A DNA stretch of 64,000 nt from positions 462,308 to 526,307 of the forward strand of contig CABFPE010000550.1 of assembly GCA_900660155.1 (NCBI GenBank), in the 5' to 3' direction. The DNA is from Hofstenia miamia (lineage: Eukaryota > Xenacoelomorpha > Acoela > Hofsteniidae). Positions 1 through 10,735 of this stretch are shown here, one piece after another (within the stretch, counting starts at the first letter, position 1; every line of letters starts with the position of its first letter). Below the pieces are notes generated by a model. It saw only the letters and a program-made list of their open reading frames with translations, was not told the origin of the DNA and ran no database searches. A program made the position numbers and the translations under genes.

Positions 1-1020
1 CCTGAGCAAGAATGGCAAAACGCCTTTCTGTAAGAACTATTCAACTTCGTCTCTGTGCTGCAAACTTGTTTGTCAGGGTTGCTATAAAAAAGCAACATAT
101 ATCCCAGAAGAAATCGATGAGCACGCCTTGCGTTTACACGTGTTCATCTCAACTGGACGGTTGAGCAATGGTGAAAAGTGTGCTTTACAGATGAATCCAA
201 GTTTTCTTGTCTTGGCAGTGACCCCGGTAATATCTTCGACAATCTGCACATGAAAAGTTGGCTGCCAACTGCATTGCGGGAAGATTGCGAGGAGGTGGAG
301 GTTCGATCGTGGTATGGGGCAGACTTGTCAACGAGCCGAACTTCTATAGAGTCGAGTTGAACGTGAGCAGAGTATTGGATATACAACGAACAAAAACCAA
401 TCTGTTTTTAAGCAAAGAAAGTGTATAGTGCTGTTTGTTAATTTGATTATGCAGATTTTTCTTATTTTTTCATTCAATATGCCTGTCTTATAATCTTATT
501 TTAGAAATGTTTATTAAATAATAGGAAGAGCTATGTAAAAATGCAATATTTTTAAAAAATATATCGAGCTGAAACGAGCCTCACTGAAAGATTTTATGTG
601 GCGAGCCGAACTTGCTCAAAATTAAAAGGAGCAGAGCCGAGTTCAGAAATTTCCTCTCGTTGACAAGTCTGGTGTGGGGATTGATCTCTGCAAAAAAGGT
701 ACAAGTCCATTGGTCCGGCTAGAAGGGAATCAAAAAGCTATTGACTATTTAAATGTCCTGCAAAATCATTATGTACCTTATGTGAATTGTCAAGTTCTCA
801 CATTTTCCATCAAGATAACTACCCAACGCACAAAGCGCGAATGGTGAAGGAGTGGTTCGGTCAGCAAAAAGTGGATGTTCTTTTGTGGCCTGCGTAATCT
901 CCAGATCATAATGTCTTAGAAAATTGCTGGCAAAAAATCAAATCGTAACTCCGAAAGCAAACGCACGGCAATCGTATGCGTGCTGTACTAAAAACTCGAG
1001 GTTATCCAACACATTATTGA
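1..1020 (+). pseudogene. Tc1-like transposase pseudogene, split by a hAT MITE
   Basis: Degenerate DD34E transposase of the Tc1/mariner superfamily, which would cut and paste its element at TA sites. Visible pieces in order: a weak N-terminal part (KKQHISQKK), the first catalytic Asp in CFTDESKF (about 180-205), GGGSIVVWG up to about 319, then after an insertion VWGLISAKK, the second Asp in FHQDNYPTHKAR, the third acidic residue in SPDHNVLENCWQ, and the C-terminal GYPTHY followed by a stop at 1018-1020. The catalytic triad residues are all still readable, but there are several frameshifts and in-frame stops. A 352-bp element sits inside the GGGSIVVWG region. The 5' end runs off the window, so no left terminal repeat can be checked. 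Confidence 0.85.
320..671. mobile_element. Non-autonomous hAT-type MITE (352 bp)
   Basis: The element starts CAGACTTGTCAACGAG and ends with the exact reverse complement (16-bp terminal inverted repeats). It is flanked by a near-perfect 8-bp direct repeat, gtatgggg (312-319) and gtgtgggg (672-679). The 8-bp duplication and CAG...CTG ends are typical of hAT transposons. It carries no coding capacity; subterminal GAGCCGA motifs recur near both ends. Removing it brings the two halves of the surrounding Tc1 transposase back next to each other, which independently confirms the boundaries. Confidence 0.9.
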
Positions 1021-1830
1021 TTATATATTGTAAAGTTTATTAACTTCATTCTTTTTGTTGCTTTTATTTTATTGCTATTTGTTAATATATGCATTGGATA
1101 ACTTTCTTTTGTCACTTGAAAAACATTGCTGTGAAAGCAACTCTGGAAAAATCGCAAAAATTCAAATTGACAGTTTAGCAATTATTGCAGTTTTAATCAA
1201 TTTATATAGATGGATCACTTTCTTTGGTCCGAGTCTGTATATATTAGGGCGTTTCATTTTACGCCTTTTTCTTCAGATCAGGTTCCTTTTTAAGCCAATT
1301 GCAGCTATATGACTGCATCAAACTGCAATTTGAGCAATTTTCTATAAATTTAAAATGCCCCTATACCGTGTTTTGTGAAGTGATCTCAAAATTATTAAAA
1401 ATAATGCAAAATTAGCATTTCAATATGCTTTTTTTTGTGGCAGATAGTCACCAAAGATCAGAAAACAAAGTTAATTGTGACATTTGAGGGCATTTAAAGT
1501 AAAAATCAGAAAATGTTGCAATTCTACAATTAAGGAATAGTCTTAAAATATAATATAATACACATAAACAGATTTGTTTTCATTTAATAATATTGTCTGT
1601 CGTAGTATAAAAAAATATATTTATGGAAATGGTTTTATCCGTTTTTTCAATTAATTTGAATATAATTTCCAAGCCATTGTTAAGTTAACTTTGCAAAAAT
1701 GAATACAAAGAAATCATCAATACAAATGCAGTCAGTTATTTAATTGCACTTTCTTGAGTTTGATTATAAATACATATTTGTGCATTTCATTCTTAGAAAG
1801 GATTTTATATATATTCGATGTGAACTGGGT
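1021..1830. other. AT-rich non-coding stretch
   Basis: No ORF with recognisable domains, no terminal repeats and no obvious exon were seen. The longest open frame (1055-1312) is compositionally biased toward hydrophobic residues, as expected from AT-rich DNA, and resembles nothing I know. It may be intron or upstream sequence of the XRCC1 gene that follows. Confidence 0.5.
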
Positions 1831-2473
1831 CAGAGATGAAAGTGGGACGATCGACCCATGGGGCAAAAAGACTTTTGAGTGAAGAAAGATTGTAATAAAA
1901 GATTGTAAAATTATATTTTTACATCAAATTTCCCTGATTAAAAAATATTTGATTTACTTGGAAATTTAGTCGCTTTTTGAAAAATTGATTACCATGCATT
2001 TTAGCTCTTGGGGAAATTTGATTCTATTCAATGATATCAGCAATTTTCCTTGCATAAATGTATTACATAAAATATTAGCTTTATAAAAAGCTCAAGAGAG
2101 CTAAAGTTAAATTTCATTTTGCTATCAATGTTATTTATATGCATTAGCATCACGTTTGTTATTGGATTCCTATTGGTATTAATAGTAGAGATGACGTTTT
2201 AAAAATGATTGTGGATCTTCTAAGAAGTAAGGATTCAAAATATTTGAGTGGAGGTGGGTGTAGTGCAATGAAAATTGTCATAGAGCAAATATGGAGCAAT
2301 ATAATATCGTAAGTAGTTTTGGAGTACAATTTTTGAGTAGGCAAATTTGGGCGGTAGAATATAAAACGCGGGGTAATGTGGGGCAGATATCAACATGTGG
2401 AAATGGGGCAGGCCACAAATTCTGTGGGGCGTGGCAGAGCAGTTCACAAAAATCCGTCCCACTTCCATCCCTG
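1831..2473. mobile_element. Non-autonomous hAT-type element (643 bp)
   Basis: Ends are 19-bp inverted repeats with two mismatches, consensus CAGRGATGRAAGTGGGACG. The flanking 8-bp direct repeat is aactgggt (1823-1830) and aactggat (2474-2481), 7 of 8 matching, the hAT target-site size. The right third is rich in GGGGC-type motifs. Overlapping short ORFs on both strands look like shadows of this composition, not genes. It lies just upstream of, or within an intron of, the XRCC1 gene. Confidence 0.85.
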
Positions 2474-2654
2474 AACTGGATGCAAGAGCCATTCTTTCTC
2501 CTTAACTTCCCATTTAACATTATCAGGACTTGTTCAAATGTTAATGTTTTGATGTAGTCATATAGCTGCACAATTGTTTTACAAAGGAATTCCGTCTGAA
2601 TAAACTCGTGTAAAAAATATATGTATATATGTGTGTGTGTATTGAGTATTTTTG

Positions 2655-3073
2655 TTTAGGGTTCAAAAAGAATCTGATCCTGGGTATGTAATATTTTTTA
2701 AAGAAATATACGTCTGCTTAGGAATTATGATGCTGACACTGACGTAGAAGATGACTTGCCCGTGCTACCTAATTTTTTCGAAAAATTGGTCTTTTATATT
2801 TATGGAGATGTTTCAACGAAGGAACGCAAACATATCAATCGCTTAGTCGTTGCTTACGGCGGGNTTTAGGGTTCAAAAAGAATCTGATCCTGGGTATGTA
2901 ATATTTTTTAAAGAAATATACGTCTGCTTAGGAATTATGATGCTGACACTGACGTAGAAGATGACTTGCCCGTGCTACCTAATTTTTTCGAAAAATTGGT
3001 CTTTTATATTTATGGAGATGTTTCAACGAAGGAACGCAAACATATCAATCGCTTAGTCGTTGCTTACGGCGGG
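2655..3073 (+). repeat. 209-bp direct repeat around a single N (probable assembly join)
   Basis: Bases 2655-2863 and 2865-3073 appear identical and are separated by one N at 2864. The repeat contains one 24-nt exon, one 38-nt intron and one 141-nt exon of XRCC1, so taken literally it would duplicate two exons. The same pattern, single N between identical direct repeats, occurs at 13581 and 33483. This favours an uncollapsed overlap between contigs over a true tandem duplication. Confidence 0.85.
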
Positions 3074-4205
3074 TATATGCATTGGGTTTAATTTATGCTT
3101 TTCATTCTGCCGTTAAGCCCATTTCTTTGTAGCATTCATTTAATTATTTTAAATGTTATTATCCACCTGAATATGTTATTTTAGTTCTATTCTATTAAAT
3201 TTGTTATATTTCTTTTAGTTTATAAACATGGTCAGCAATTCTCTATATTTTTCAATTTAAATGTTTAGTAATCTTGAAAACTACATGACTGATGATGTAA
3301 ATATTGTTTTAACAAACAGTCCGTGGTGTGGAGATTTCGATTCTGTAAGTTACTTAGAAAATTCAATTATAGTTTTGAATTGATGATTGTAGATTTGGAC
3401 ATGAGCATGCCTGCCATCGCTAATTGTGTGTACTCACTAATTATATTACTTCAAGAGTAACAGTAAATTAATTTATTATGAAAGTAGAAAGACATGTCAC
3501 AACCGTTATTTGAATCGCATCTATCTATTAGATCTACATTGTGTTTATTAGAAATTTTAGTGACTATAAATACTAAGACATGTAAGGGAGACCGGGGGCA
3601 GGTTCGAACAAAATTTACAGTATCTTAAATTTCTTGATAATGGCTTGCTATACAGAACAAATGCTAAGTTCAAATAAAAGTATAACCTGTCTGCTATGTT
3701 ATCACAATCAACAAACTTGGGCTATGACAACTTTCTTTGAAAAAAGACTTCTTATACTGATACATAAGTTTAAAGAAAAATGTATATTACAATTGACTTG
3801 TCTTTTTTGGAACTCCTGACAACTAAATTGGAGCATGTTCCAACTCACCCCAGTCATCATGTTTCAACTTGCTCCAAATAGATTTTTGTAACATGACGAT
3901 TATATTTGCATGTTCAGTAATAATTACCTTAAGCAGTTTACTCTCTTGCTGTAGCTTATGTCGTAAAACTACGAAATACAGACCGACTGCCGCATGCTTC
4001 GCAAACACAAATTAATTGAATTTGAAAGCAATAAGTACTATATTAGTATTCGTATTTCAATATGGTTACAATGCTGTATTGATTGTTTTACTCTATTTAG
4101 GCATTAAAGAATAATACTAAGCTGGAATTTCTAAAGCCCGAATTTCTTAATCAGTGCGATGCCAAGCAATCACGTGTAAAACTTTCTGAATTTCGTATTA
4201 AATAA
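2870..4205 (+). CDS. XRCC1: XRCC1-like DNA repair scaffold, C-terminal BRCT domain exons (partial)
   Basis: XRCC1 is the nuclear scaffold of base-excision and single-strand-break repair; its last BRCT domain binds DNA ligase III. Four exons join in frame: 2870-2893 (24 nt), 2932-3072, 3269-3344 and 4101-4205. Introns are 38, 196 and 756 nt, all GT...AG. The spliced product reads VQKESDPG, DTDVEDDLPVLPNFFEKLVFYIYG, STKERKHINRLVVAYGG, NLENYMTDDVNIVLT, then ALKNNTKLEFLKPEFLNQC and a stop at 4203-4205. This follows the vertebrate XRCC1 BRCT2 pattern (acidic run, LP-x-FF, FYG, E/KER, AYGG-xLExYM, VxxVIT, NPxLxFVxPxW-xxxC); the usual core Trp is Phe here. An AATAAA overlaps the stop codon. The first two exons also appear at 2660-2683 and 2722-2862 in the presumed assembly duplicate. 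The N-terminal domain and first BRCT exons were not found and probably lie upstream of the window. Confidence 0.85.
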
Positions 4206-4849
4206 ATTTTATAGTTTATATGTTAAATACATTCATTATTTTTGTTTTATTGGATTATTTAATAAGACATATCATTTAGAATATTTCGATTGCATAGCTA
4301 ACATTGAAATATTGCAATAAATTATTTTGAAATTATAGATTGTCCAGTGCTTCTCAATCGATGGCTATGTAACTTTACTGGGGTCCACGCACAAAAAATA
4401 GCGAATAGCTGAACATCAACCACATGGATCTCATTGAATAAATCTTCTTTTACTTGTTACTATCTTAAAAAAAGGTAGAGAGCCATTGATGTAGACGTAT
4501 AAGGAGAAGCAAAGATGGTATAACTGTGCAGGGTAAGAAAAGTTCAAGGCTTGGAAATTTAGCAGCCAATTTGTGCAAACCAAGAAGCTCCACTATATTC
4601 ATACATATTTCAGTTTCCGAAGCCATTAGCAGTTTTTTTTACATATTTCCTCTAAATTTACTTGATTTTATAATTTTTATCAGTAAAACTTATTTATTGG
4701 GAGTAGTAGTTTATGTACATTATACATGTACATAGTCCTCTTTTGAATTTAAATTCGTTTAAAAGTTCTTACTGAAATGATTTTAATGATTCAAGTGTTT
4801 TGCTTCAATTCATTTAAATATAAATTATCTTTCAAATCACAATTCGGTT
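4206..4849. other. AT-rich intergenic sequence
   Basis: This is the presumed 3' flank of XRCC1. No domain-bearing ORF, terminal repeat or RNA gene was recognised. Confidence 0.5.
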
Positions 4850-5221
4850 TCAGAAACAAATTCTCACCATCAGACGCACTAATGCATTTTCAGTGATTTC
4901 TTTGCAGGAGTTTTTTAAGTTAAAATTCATATCTTTAACAGAACCTTTCAGAAGGTTTTCTAAATTAAACACTTTTTTCACAATGTCATTGTCTGCGGTT
5001 TTACTTAATAAAAGTATATCCCGGTCTCCATTATCGACACATTTCGAGCAAAGAATAATAAAATGTGCACTTTTGAAATAGATGCAACATAAATGGCAAT
5101 AGTCACATTCCAATTTTTTATTATTATCATCGATTTCTTTGACACATGTATTGCAAAATGATTTTATGTTTAACATTATTTTCTGACAGTGAGGAGCGAT
5201 GTACAACCGACCGCCCGGCAA
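4850..5221 (-). pseudogene. PHD/zinc-finger fragment, probably non-LTR retrotransposon ORF1
   Basis: A 123-aa open frame holds a Cys-rich block at about residues 22-62: FCNTC, then LECDYCHLCC, a His in KSAHF, and LCSKC. The spacing resembles the PHD-like finger seen at the start of ORF1 in several CR1/jockey-type retrotransposons. It then continues into a charged helical stretch and stops. Degraded RT sequence lies immediately next to it on the opposite strand. The protein is too short for a whole ORF1, so I read it as a fragment. A small host zinc-finger protein cannot be excluded. Confidence 0.4.
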
Positions 5222-6055
5222 ACAAGATTACTCGATTAGTAGGTGTAGCAGATATATAATAGCCAGTAATATATTAGAACATAACATCAACAGATTTGGA
5301 AACTATTATTTACAATGTAAACTCACCATGAATGAAAGTAAGACAGTTTATTATATTTTGCCCAAAAAGCTCTTAAAGGAATATCGGCAAATTTGACGCT
5401 ACAACAATCGAATGACAGTCCACCTATTACACAGTGAAATAGTCACGTTCTTGGGAGCAGAGATTGACAAAACACTTACCATAGAGACATTTATAAAATT
5501 AGAAGAATGGCTGCTGGTGTACAATACCTAAAAAGCTACGAGCATTCACCATAAGTAAAGCTCTTATTTATGCATTGACTTTGAGTCATTTTCCATATGC
5601 CTGCTCTCTACTGAACGGTGCTACATTAAAACAGGGGAGAATAAACAAAGTTGTAAACTAGTCAATAAATACAATGTTTAGCATCAACAATCAGTCGACA
5701 GACAAAAAATTTTTTGAATTAAGTATCCTCACACCCTTAATTATGTAATTAACAGCCCGTTGGCATATTATTTAAATTTATACACAAAAGGTCAACATCC
5801 CCCAGTTCTTAAATTATTACATCTAATATCACAAGTGAGGAAGTATGTGCATTAACATCATTAAACAGAATAATAACTATTGAAAAATTCATTCACGTCC
5901 CTCACCTGCAAACATTGGAATAAGCTGCCAAAAAAAATTCTCTCTGAAAAGACATTCCATGTATTTAAAAGACTTAAAAAATGACCTACTGAATATACAT
6001 AAACTAGGATCCTCCAAAAAACTAAACGCATGCCTAAAAATTAATTCAGTATATT
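5199..6055 (+). pseudogene. Non-LTR retrotransposon RT, degraded C-terminal part
   Basis: Frame-shifted reverse transcriptase thumb and tail. The readable parts are HNINRFGNYY, CKLTMNESKTVYYIL (compare the common KLTMNPSKT motif), VTFLGAEIDKTLTIE (compare FKYLGVxIDxxLTF) and, near 5900-5990, HWNKLPKKI and EKTFHVFKRLKK. These are in the usual order for ORF2 of CR1/jockey-like elements. Multiple stops make it inactive. It overlaps the start of the oppositely oriented PHD fragment, so the two either come from different insertions or were inverted. Confidence 0.7.
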
Positions 6056-6954
6056 TTTAATCTTTTAAACTTGTATATATTACAATTGATACAAAATTAT
6101 AATTACAATCATTCAAAATCATCTATACATTTAAAAATCCAATTATTTAGTTACTATTAACTAAAATGTTAAGAATACTAAAGTTCAATTAAGCATTGAA
6201 TTATGTAGTTTGTCTATATCTTCTTCACAAGTAGCTTCATTCGTTTGCAGTCTATGCACTTTGTCAAACGTATGTAATTGTATGCAAGGATTGTTTTCTA
6301 CACACGTGACATGTGATTTCCGCAACTAAGTAATAAAGCAATATGAATGAAGTATATGTCATAAGTCCAGCTTTAAAGTCAAATGCCTAGCATTGCTTAT
6401 ATTATCCTCGTTTCGGTGCACATGGCGAGCAATGGAGTTTTCTATTGGAATGCTTTCTTCGAGCGTTCTCGAACCACGCAGATATAATATTGTATATATT
6501 ACTGTGTATCTTTTTAATATTTGTTTTTATTCGTCCCATTGTAAATTTGGTATTTTATGATTGTATTCGTCTGCGTATACAATGGAAAATATTTAAGATA
6601 GCATTTACGATTAAAGATCACATTTAACTACATGAAAGTAAAGGGAAAAGAAATATTTGGAATTGGCCAACCAAGAAAAATCACATTTAAATTACAAAAG
6701 ACATCAATCAATTCCAACAACCAAAATTAATTAATGAAGAAAATACTGTTTTTGAAATCCTAATAAGTGTTTAACATTTCATTTGCATTGATTTTATGTG
6801 CAAGGGATTTTAATAAATAATAATAATAATAATGTACAGGTTTTGTAAATATTTGTATATATTGTAAATTTTATATAATGTTATAGAATTTGTAGATATA
6901 TACAGCGATTGCAGCAAGGAAAATTACCCAAATAATAGTTACTGAAGCTATATA
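6056..6954. other. AT-rich intergenic sequence with short ATA repeat
   Basis: Nothing coding was recognised. A short (ATA)n run lies near 6817-6832. The open frame at 6445-6627 is hydrophobic, has no family resemblance and is probably random. Confidence 0.5.
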
Positions 6955-7664
6955 CGAGGCCTGTTCAAATGAAACCCGTTTGATGAATGTCACGCATACA
7001 GTTTATTGTTGAATCAATTAATTGTTACCGTGGAGCAATGTTCATTGCTTCAGATAAATGTTGTTGTATTTGCGATTGCTGATGTTGCCAATAATTCATT
7101 TGTTTTAGTCAGTACAGATGTCGCTCACCTTCCAAAGTCCGTCCAAACAAGATAAGAGAGCAGTGATTCAATTCCTGACCGCAGAAGGGTGTCAACCAGC
7201 CGAAATTCATCACAGAATGATTGCAGTTTACGGAGATGAATGCCTTTCGAGGACTACGGCCACAGATTGGTCGAGAAGGCCGAAGTGGAACATCAGACTT
7301 GCCACGTCCAGGACAGATGCACAAGGTTTGACGCAGCTGTCAGGATCGATCGTCGAAGAAGCATTCGGGATCTGTCAGATTAGTTCAACACTTCTATCGG
7401 TTCAATGCACACGATTGAGTAAGTGAAGGCAGCTGTAAGTGACTGGTTCAGGGCGCAACCGAAATCGTTTTACGCGGACGGGATTCGGCGCGTACCCAAA
7501 CAATGGGATAAGTGCTTGGACGCTAGTCGAGACTTTTTCTAACTTAAATTTTTGATTTTATTGTTCTAAATACACACCTATCACTATTCATTTGCATTTT
7601 AACTCGATTGAATATATAGTTTTAAATAAAACAAATCAAACGGGTTTCATTTGAACACGCCTCA
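6955..7664 (+). mobile_element. Internally deleted mariner-like element (710 bp)
   Basis: Inverted ends share GAGGCSTGTTCAAATGAA and continue through ACCCGTTTGA with one mismatch near the tip. TA dinucleotides flank both ends (6953-6954 and 7665-7666), as expected for mariner insertion. Inside are only the first and last parts of a transposase; the catalytic core is gone, so the copy could move only if supplied in trans. Confidence 0.9.
7118..7542 (+). pseudogene. Mariner transposase remnant: N-terminal HTH plus C-terminal tail
   Basis: The ATG at 7118 opens a frame with the paired-like DNA-binding region typical of a widespread mariner lineage: KRAVIQFLTAEGCQPAEIHH, then VYGDECLSR. The frame degenerates after about 60 codons. 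A second frame at 7423-7542 gives the usual transposase C terminus (VKAAVSDWFRAQPKSFYADG, then QWDKCLDASRDFF and stop). The three catalytic Asp positions are absent. Both ends are kept with the middle lost, the classic structure of a mariner deletion derivative. Confidence 0.85.
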
Positions 7665-8959
7665 TATTACAATATAATTAGTGACGTATTTCTTTTGAAA
7701 AATTCAAGTGAAATTAGATTATCTTGTCTTATCTTATTTGACAGCGCTTACTAATTTTGATTGGCTTGCAGTTTCCATCTCGTTGTTACGTCTAAAGTGA
7801 ATTGTGAAGCCAAAAATTAGTCACTTTAAGATCATCATTTCAGAGCCGCCCGGTTACATACCTAGTCATTGTAAGCTTGAATGTCTCAAGCTCGGCCCGG
7901 TTACAACACCAAAAACTTTTGAATATTTGAGATACTATTACACGAACAAATTATATTTCATTAAAAAATAATCATACATTATGGTTCAAATCACAATTTA
8001 GGGTTTAGAGGAAATTTCTCAACATCAGACGCAACCCACGAAATTGAAATTCACAAACAATTCCGCGCATTTAATACTTAGTCTTAAATAGCCTGGATTC
8101 TATTTAAACGGACAAATCGTTTTTCTACACTTACATGTATATTAATTTTCACCAAGCCCCATTTGTAGATTTCGAAATTGTGAGGCAAGGATACATCTAT
8201 TGATCAACGTGGTTCAACGTACTATTGAAAATTTGTATTAAAGGATATTTGTGTCCTAACATCCTTAAAAATAAATGAAAAAAACAAATTTGATTAAAAA
8301 TTTCAATTTTTTAAATTATTTGAATTCTCTCTGAACTCAATATTGAGGTGAACATTCAGGTTTATGGCCAACAGGATCAACAACGAACGTTAACCGTTTC
8401 TTGGTATGTAGATAGACCTCCGAAACCTATTGAGGTGTGGGGTGCGTAAAGTCAGAGTTCTTCTATCTGGTTGTACTTTCAGATTTTAATATCTTCATTA
8501 TTGTAAATTTTTTTTCCAAACTGTTTAAGTATAAACAAGTTTTTCAAGCCCAACTCAGTATTTCAGCTGCCAATATTTTTCTACCAAAATTATTTTCTTA
8601 AAATTTATTATAACTTTTGACCTAAATATACTAAATATATGTATTACCCATTAGGAGAAAATTGAAATTCCTCAACTCGTGTTTTTAAGTTTATTGGCAA
8701 TTTTATTAGTTTTATTGTCATCAAAATGGTGAAATAAGATAAATATTTAACACTTTCAGCAGTTGAATCTCTAGATTTTCAAAGGAATTATACATGTAAG
8801 CGATTTGAACAGTCAGTCAAAATTTATTGCAATACAATCTGCTGTTGATCTTATGTTATTTAGTTCACATAAGTCCCCTGAAGTTGCTATAAAAGCTCAA
8901 GAAAAAAATTGCAGTTTGCTTGCACAATATTTTGCTTCACTAATCTAAGAATAAACTGA
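7665..8959. other. Intergenic sequence with a short GC-richer patch
   Basis: Mostly AT-rich and featureless. Around 7852-7905 the motif GCCCGGTTACA occurs twice about 43 bases apart. It resembles part of the tandem repeat at 9.63 kb (CCTGTTACA), so it may be a diverged relative. No gene is seen. Confidence 0.4.
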
Positions 8960-9629
8960 TCTAAAATTCAACTTTGTTTAATTAGACCTAAATCCAACAA
9001 TAATTCCACAAATGTTTCTCAGTATGAATTGAAATTTAGTGACGCATACATAGAACAAGTTAATTCTTTTAAATATTTATATATAACTAAGGCTCTCGGC
9101 ATTATATCTTAACAGATTCCAATCACAGCAAAAATTCAGTTAATTCACACGTTAATCGACAACTTCTGAATAAATTCAATGTGCAAATATAATAGACCAT
9201 GAAAATGTATATTAACAGGAATACCGAAACAAAAACGTCTCTACAGAGTATTATTTATAAAAACGTATTTACGACTGTCTATGAAATATTTAATATTATT
9301 CCAAACCACAAATGACATTTTCTATTCCTTAAAATATTGATTAGACATTCATAGAACTCTAAAAATTAAGCCTCTTAAATAAATTAAGAAAATAATGAAA
9401 AATTCTCTTCTCAAATCATCAAAAAATATATGGAATAATTTACCTAAATCTATTATTATTAAAAATGAATTCAAAATTTTACCAAGCCAAAAGTCCAAAT
9501 GAAATCTCATTCATGAGATTGCTAACACTGCAAAATCTAAATCTATAATCATTGAGGAGATTAGAGACTCGGATGGGAACTCATTTACAAATGATTTTGA
9601 CATTACTAATGTACTAAGTAGTATTAATA
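8960..9629 (+). pseudogene. Non-LTR retrotransposon RT fragments (rearranged)
   Basis: Scattered RT pieces on the plus strand: a degenerate thumb motif (EQVNSFKYLYIT, near 9052-9090), a C-terminal motif (NSLLKSSKNIWNNLPKSIII, near 9400-9460), and then a linker-like segment EEIRDSDGNSFTNDFDITN (about 9553-9610), which normally lies upstream of the RT core. The order is therefore not that of one intact element. Stops and frameshifts are frequent. Confidence 0.55.
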
Positions 9630-9735
9630 GCCCGAGACCCTGTTACACTTTTTTCTGATTGGTCGAGAGGGGGCCGAGACCCTGTTACACTTTTTTCTGA
9701 TTGGTTGAGAGGTGGCTCGTAGCCCGTTACACTTT
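9630..9735 (+). repeat. 42-bp tandem repeat, about 2.5 units, cut by the assembly gap
   Basis: Two near-identical units (ccgagaccctgttacac followed by a T-run and ctgattggtcgagagg) start at 9632 and 9674, then a third diverged partial unit (cccgttacacttt) runs into the N gap. The repeat is much GC-richer than the surroundings and contains an inverted CCAAT sequence (attgg). The reverse complement of its ctgattggtcgagagg core occurs at 13.25 and 14.1 kb, again next to RT sequence. Confidence 0.8.
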
Positions 9736-10735
9736 NNNNNNNNNNNNNNNNNNNNNNNNNNNNNNNNNNNNNNNNNNNNNNNNNNNNNNNNNNNNNNNNN
9801 NNNNNNNNNNNNNNNNNNNNNNNNNNNNNNNNNNNNNNNNNNNNNNNNNNNNNNNNNNNNNNNNNNNNNNNNNNNNNNNNNNNNNNNNNNNNNNNNNNNN
9901 NNNNNNNNNNNNNNNNNNNNNNNNNNNNNNNNNNNNNNNNNNNNNNNNNNNNNNNNNNNNNNNNNNNNNNNNNNNNNNNNNNNNNNNNNNNNNNNNNNNN
10001 NNNNNNNNNNNNNNNNNNNNNNNNNNNNNNNNNNNNNNNNNNNNNNNNNNNNNNNNNNNNNNNNNNNNNNNNNNNNNNNNNNNNNNNNNNNNNNNNNNNN
10101 NNNNNNNNNNNNNNNNNNNNNNNNNNNNNNNNNNNNNNNNNNNNNNNNNNNNNNNNNNNNNNNNNNNNNNNNNNNNNNNNNNNNNNNNNNNNNNNNNNNN
10201 NNNNNNNNNNNNNNNNNNNNNNNNNNNNNNNNNNNNNNNNNNNNNNNNNNNNNNNNNNNNNNNNNNNNNNNNNNNNNNNNNNNNNNNNNNNNNNNNNNNN
10301 NNNNNNNNNNNNNNNNNNNNNNNNNNNNNNNNNNNNNNNNNNNNNNNNNNNNNNNNNNNNNNNNNNNNNNNNNNNNNNNNNNNNNNNNNNNNNNNNNNNN
10401 NNNNNNNNNNNNNNNNNNNNNNNNNNNNNNNNNNNNNNNNNNNNNNNNNNNNNNNNNNNNNNNNNNNNNNNNNNNNNNNNNNNNNNNNNNNNNNNNNNNN
10501 NNNNNNNNNNNNNNNNNNNNNNNNNNNNNNNNNNNNNNNNNNNNNNNNNNNNNNNNNNNNNNNNNNNNNNNNNNNNNNNNNNNNNNNNNNNNNNNNNNNN
10601 NNNNNNNNNNNNNNNNNNNNNNNNNNNNNNNNNNNNNNNNNNNNNNNNNNNNNNNNNNNNNNNNNNNNNNNNNNNNNNNNNNNNNNNNNNNNNNNNNNNN
10701 NNNNNNNNNNNNNNNNNNNNNNNNNNNNNNNNNNN
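9736..10735. other. Assembly gap of exactly 1000 N
   Basis: A run of 1000 unknown bases. The round number suggests a placeholder length. It lies between a tandem repeat and the middle of a reverse transcriptase, so the missing sequence is probably repeat expansion plus retrotransposon. Long X-filled open frames across it are meaningless. Confidence 0.95.

Noticed and set aside
2159-2571. Overlapping ORFs on both strands at 2.16-2.57 kb
   Set aside because: They lie inside and across the end of the hAT element (1831-2473), contradict one another and match no family.
2655-3073. True tandem exon duplication in XRCC1
   Set aside because: The two copies are identical and separated by one N, and the same pattern recurs at two unrelated loci. 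The BRCT domain needs these exons only once.
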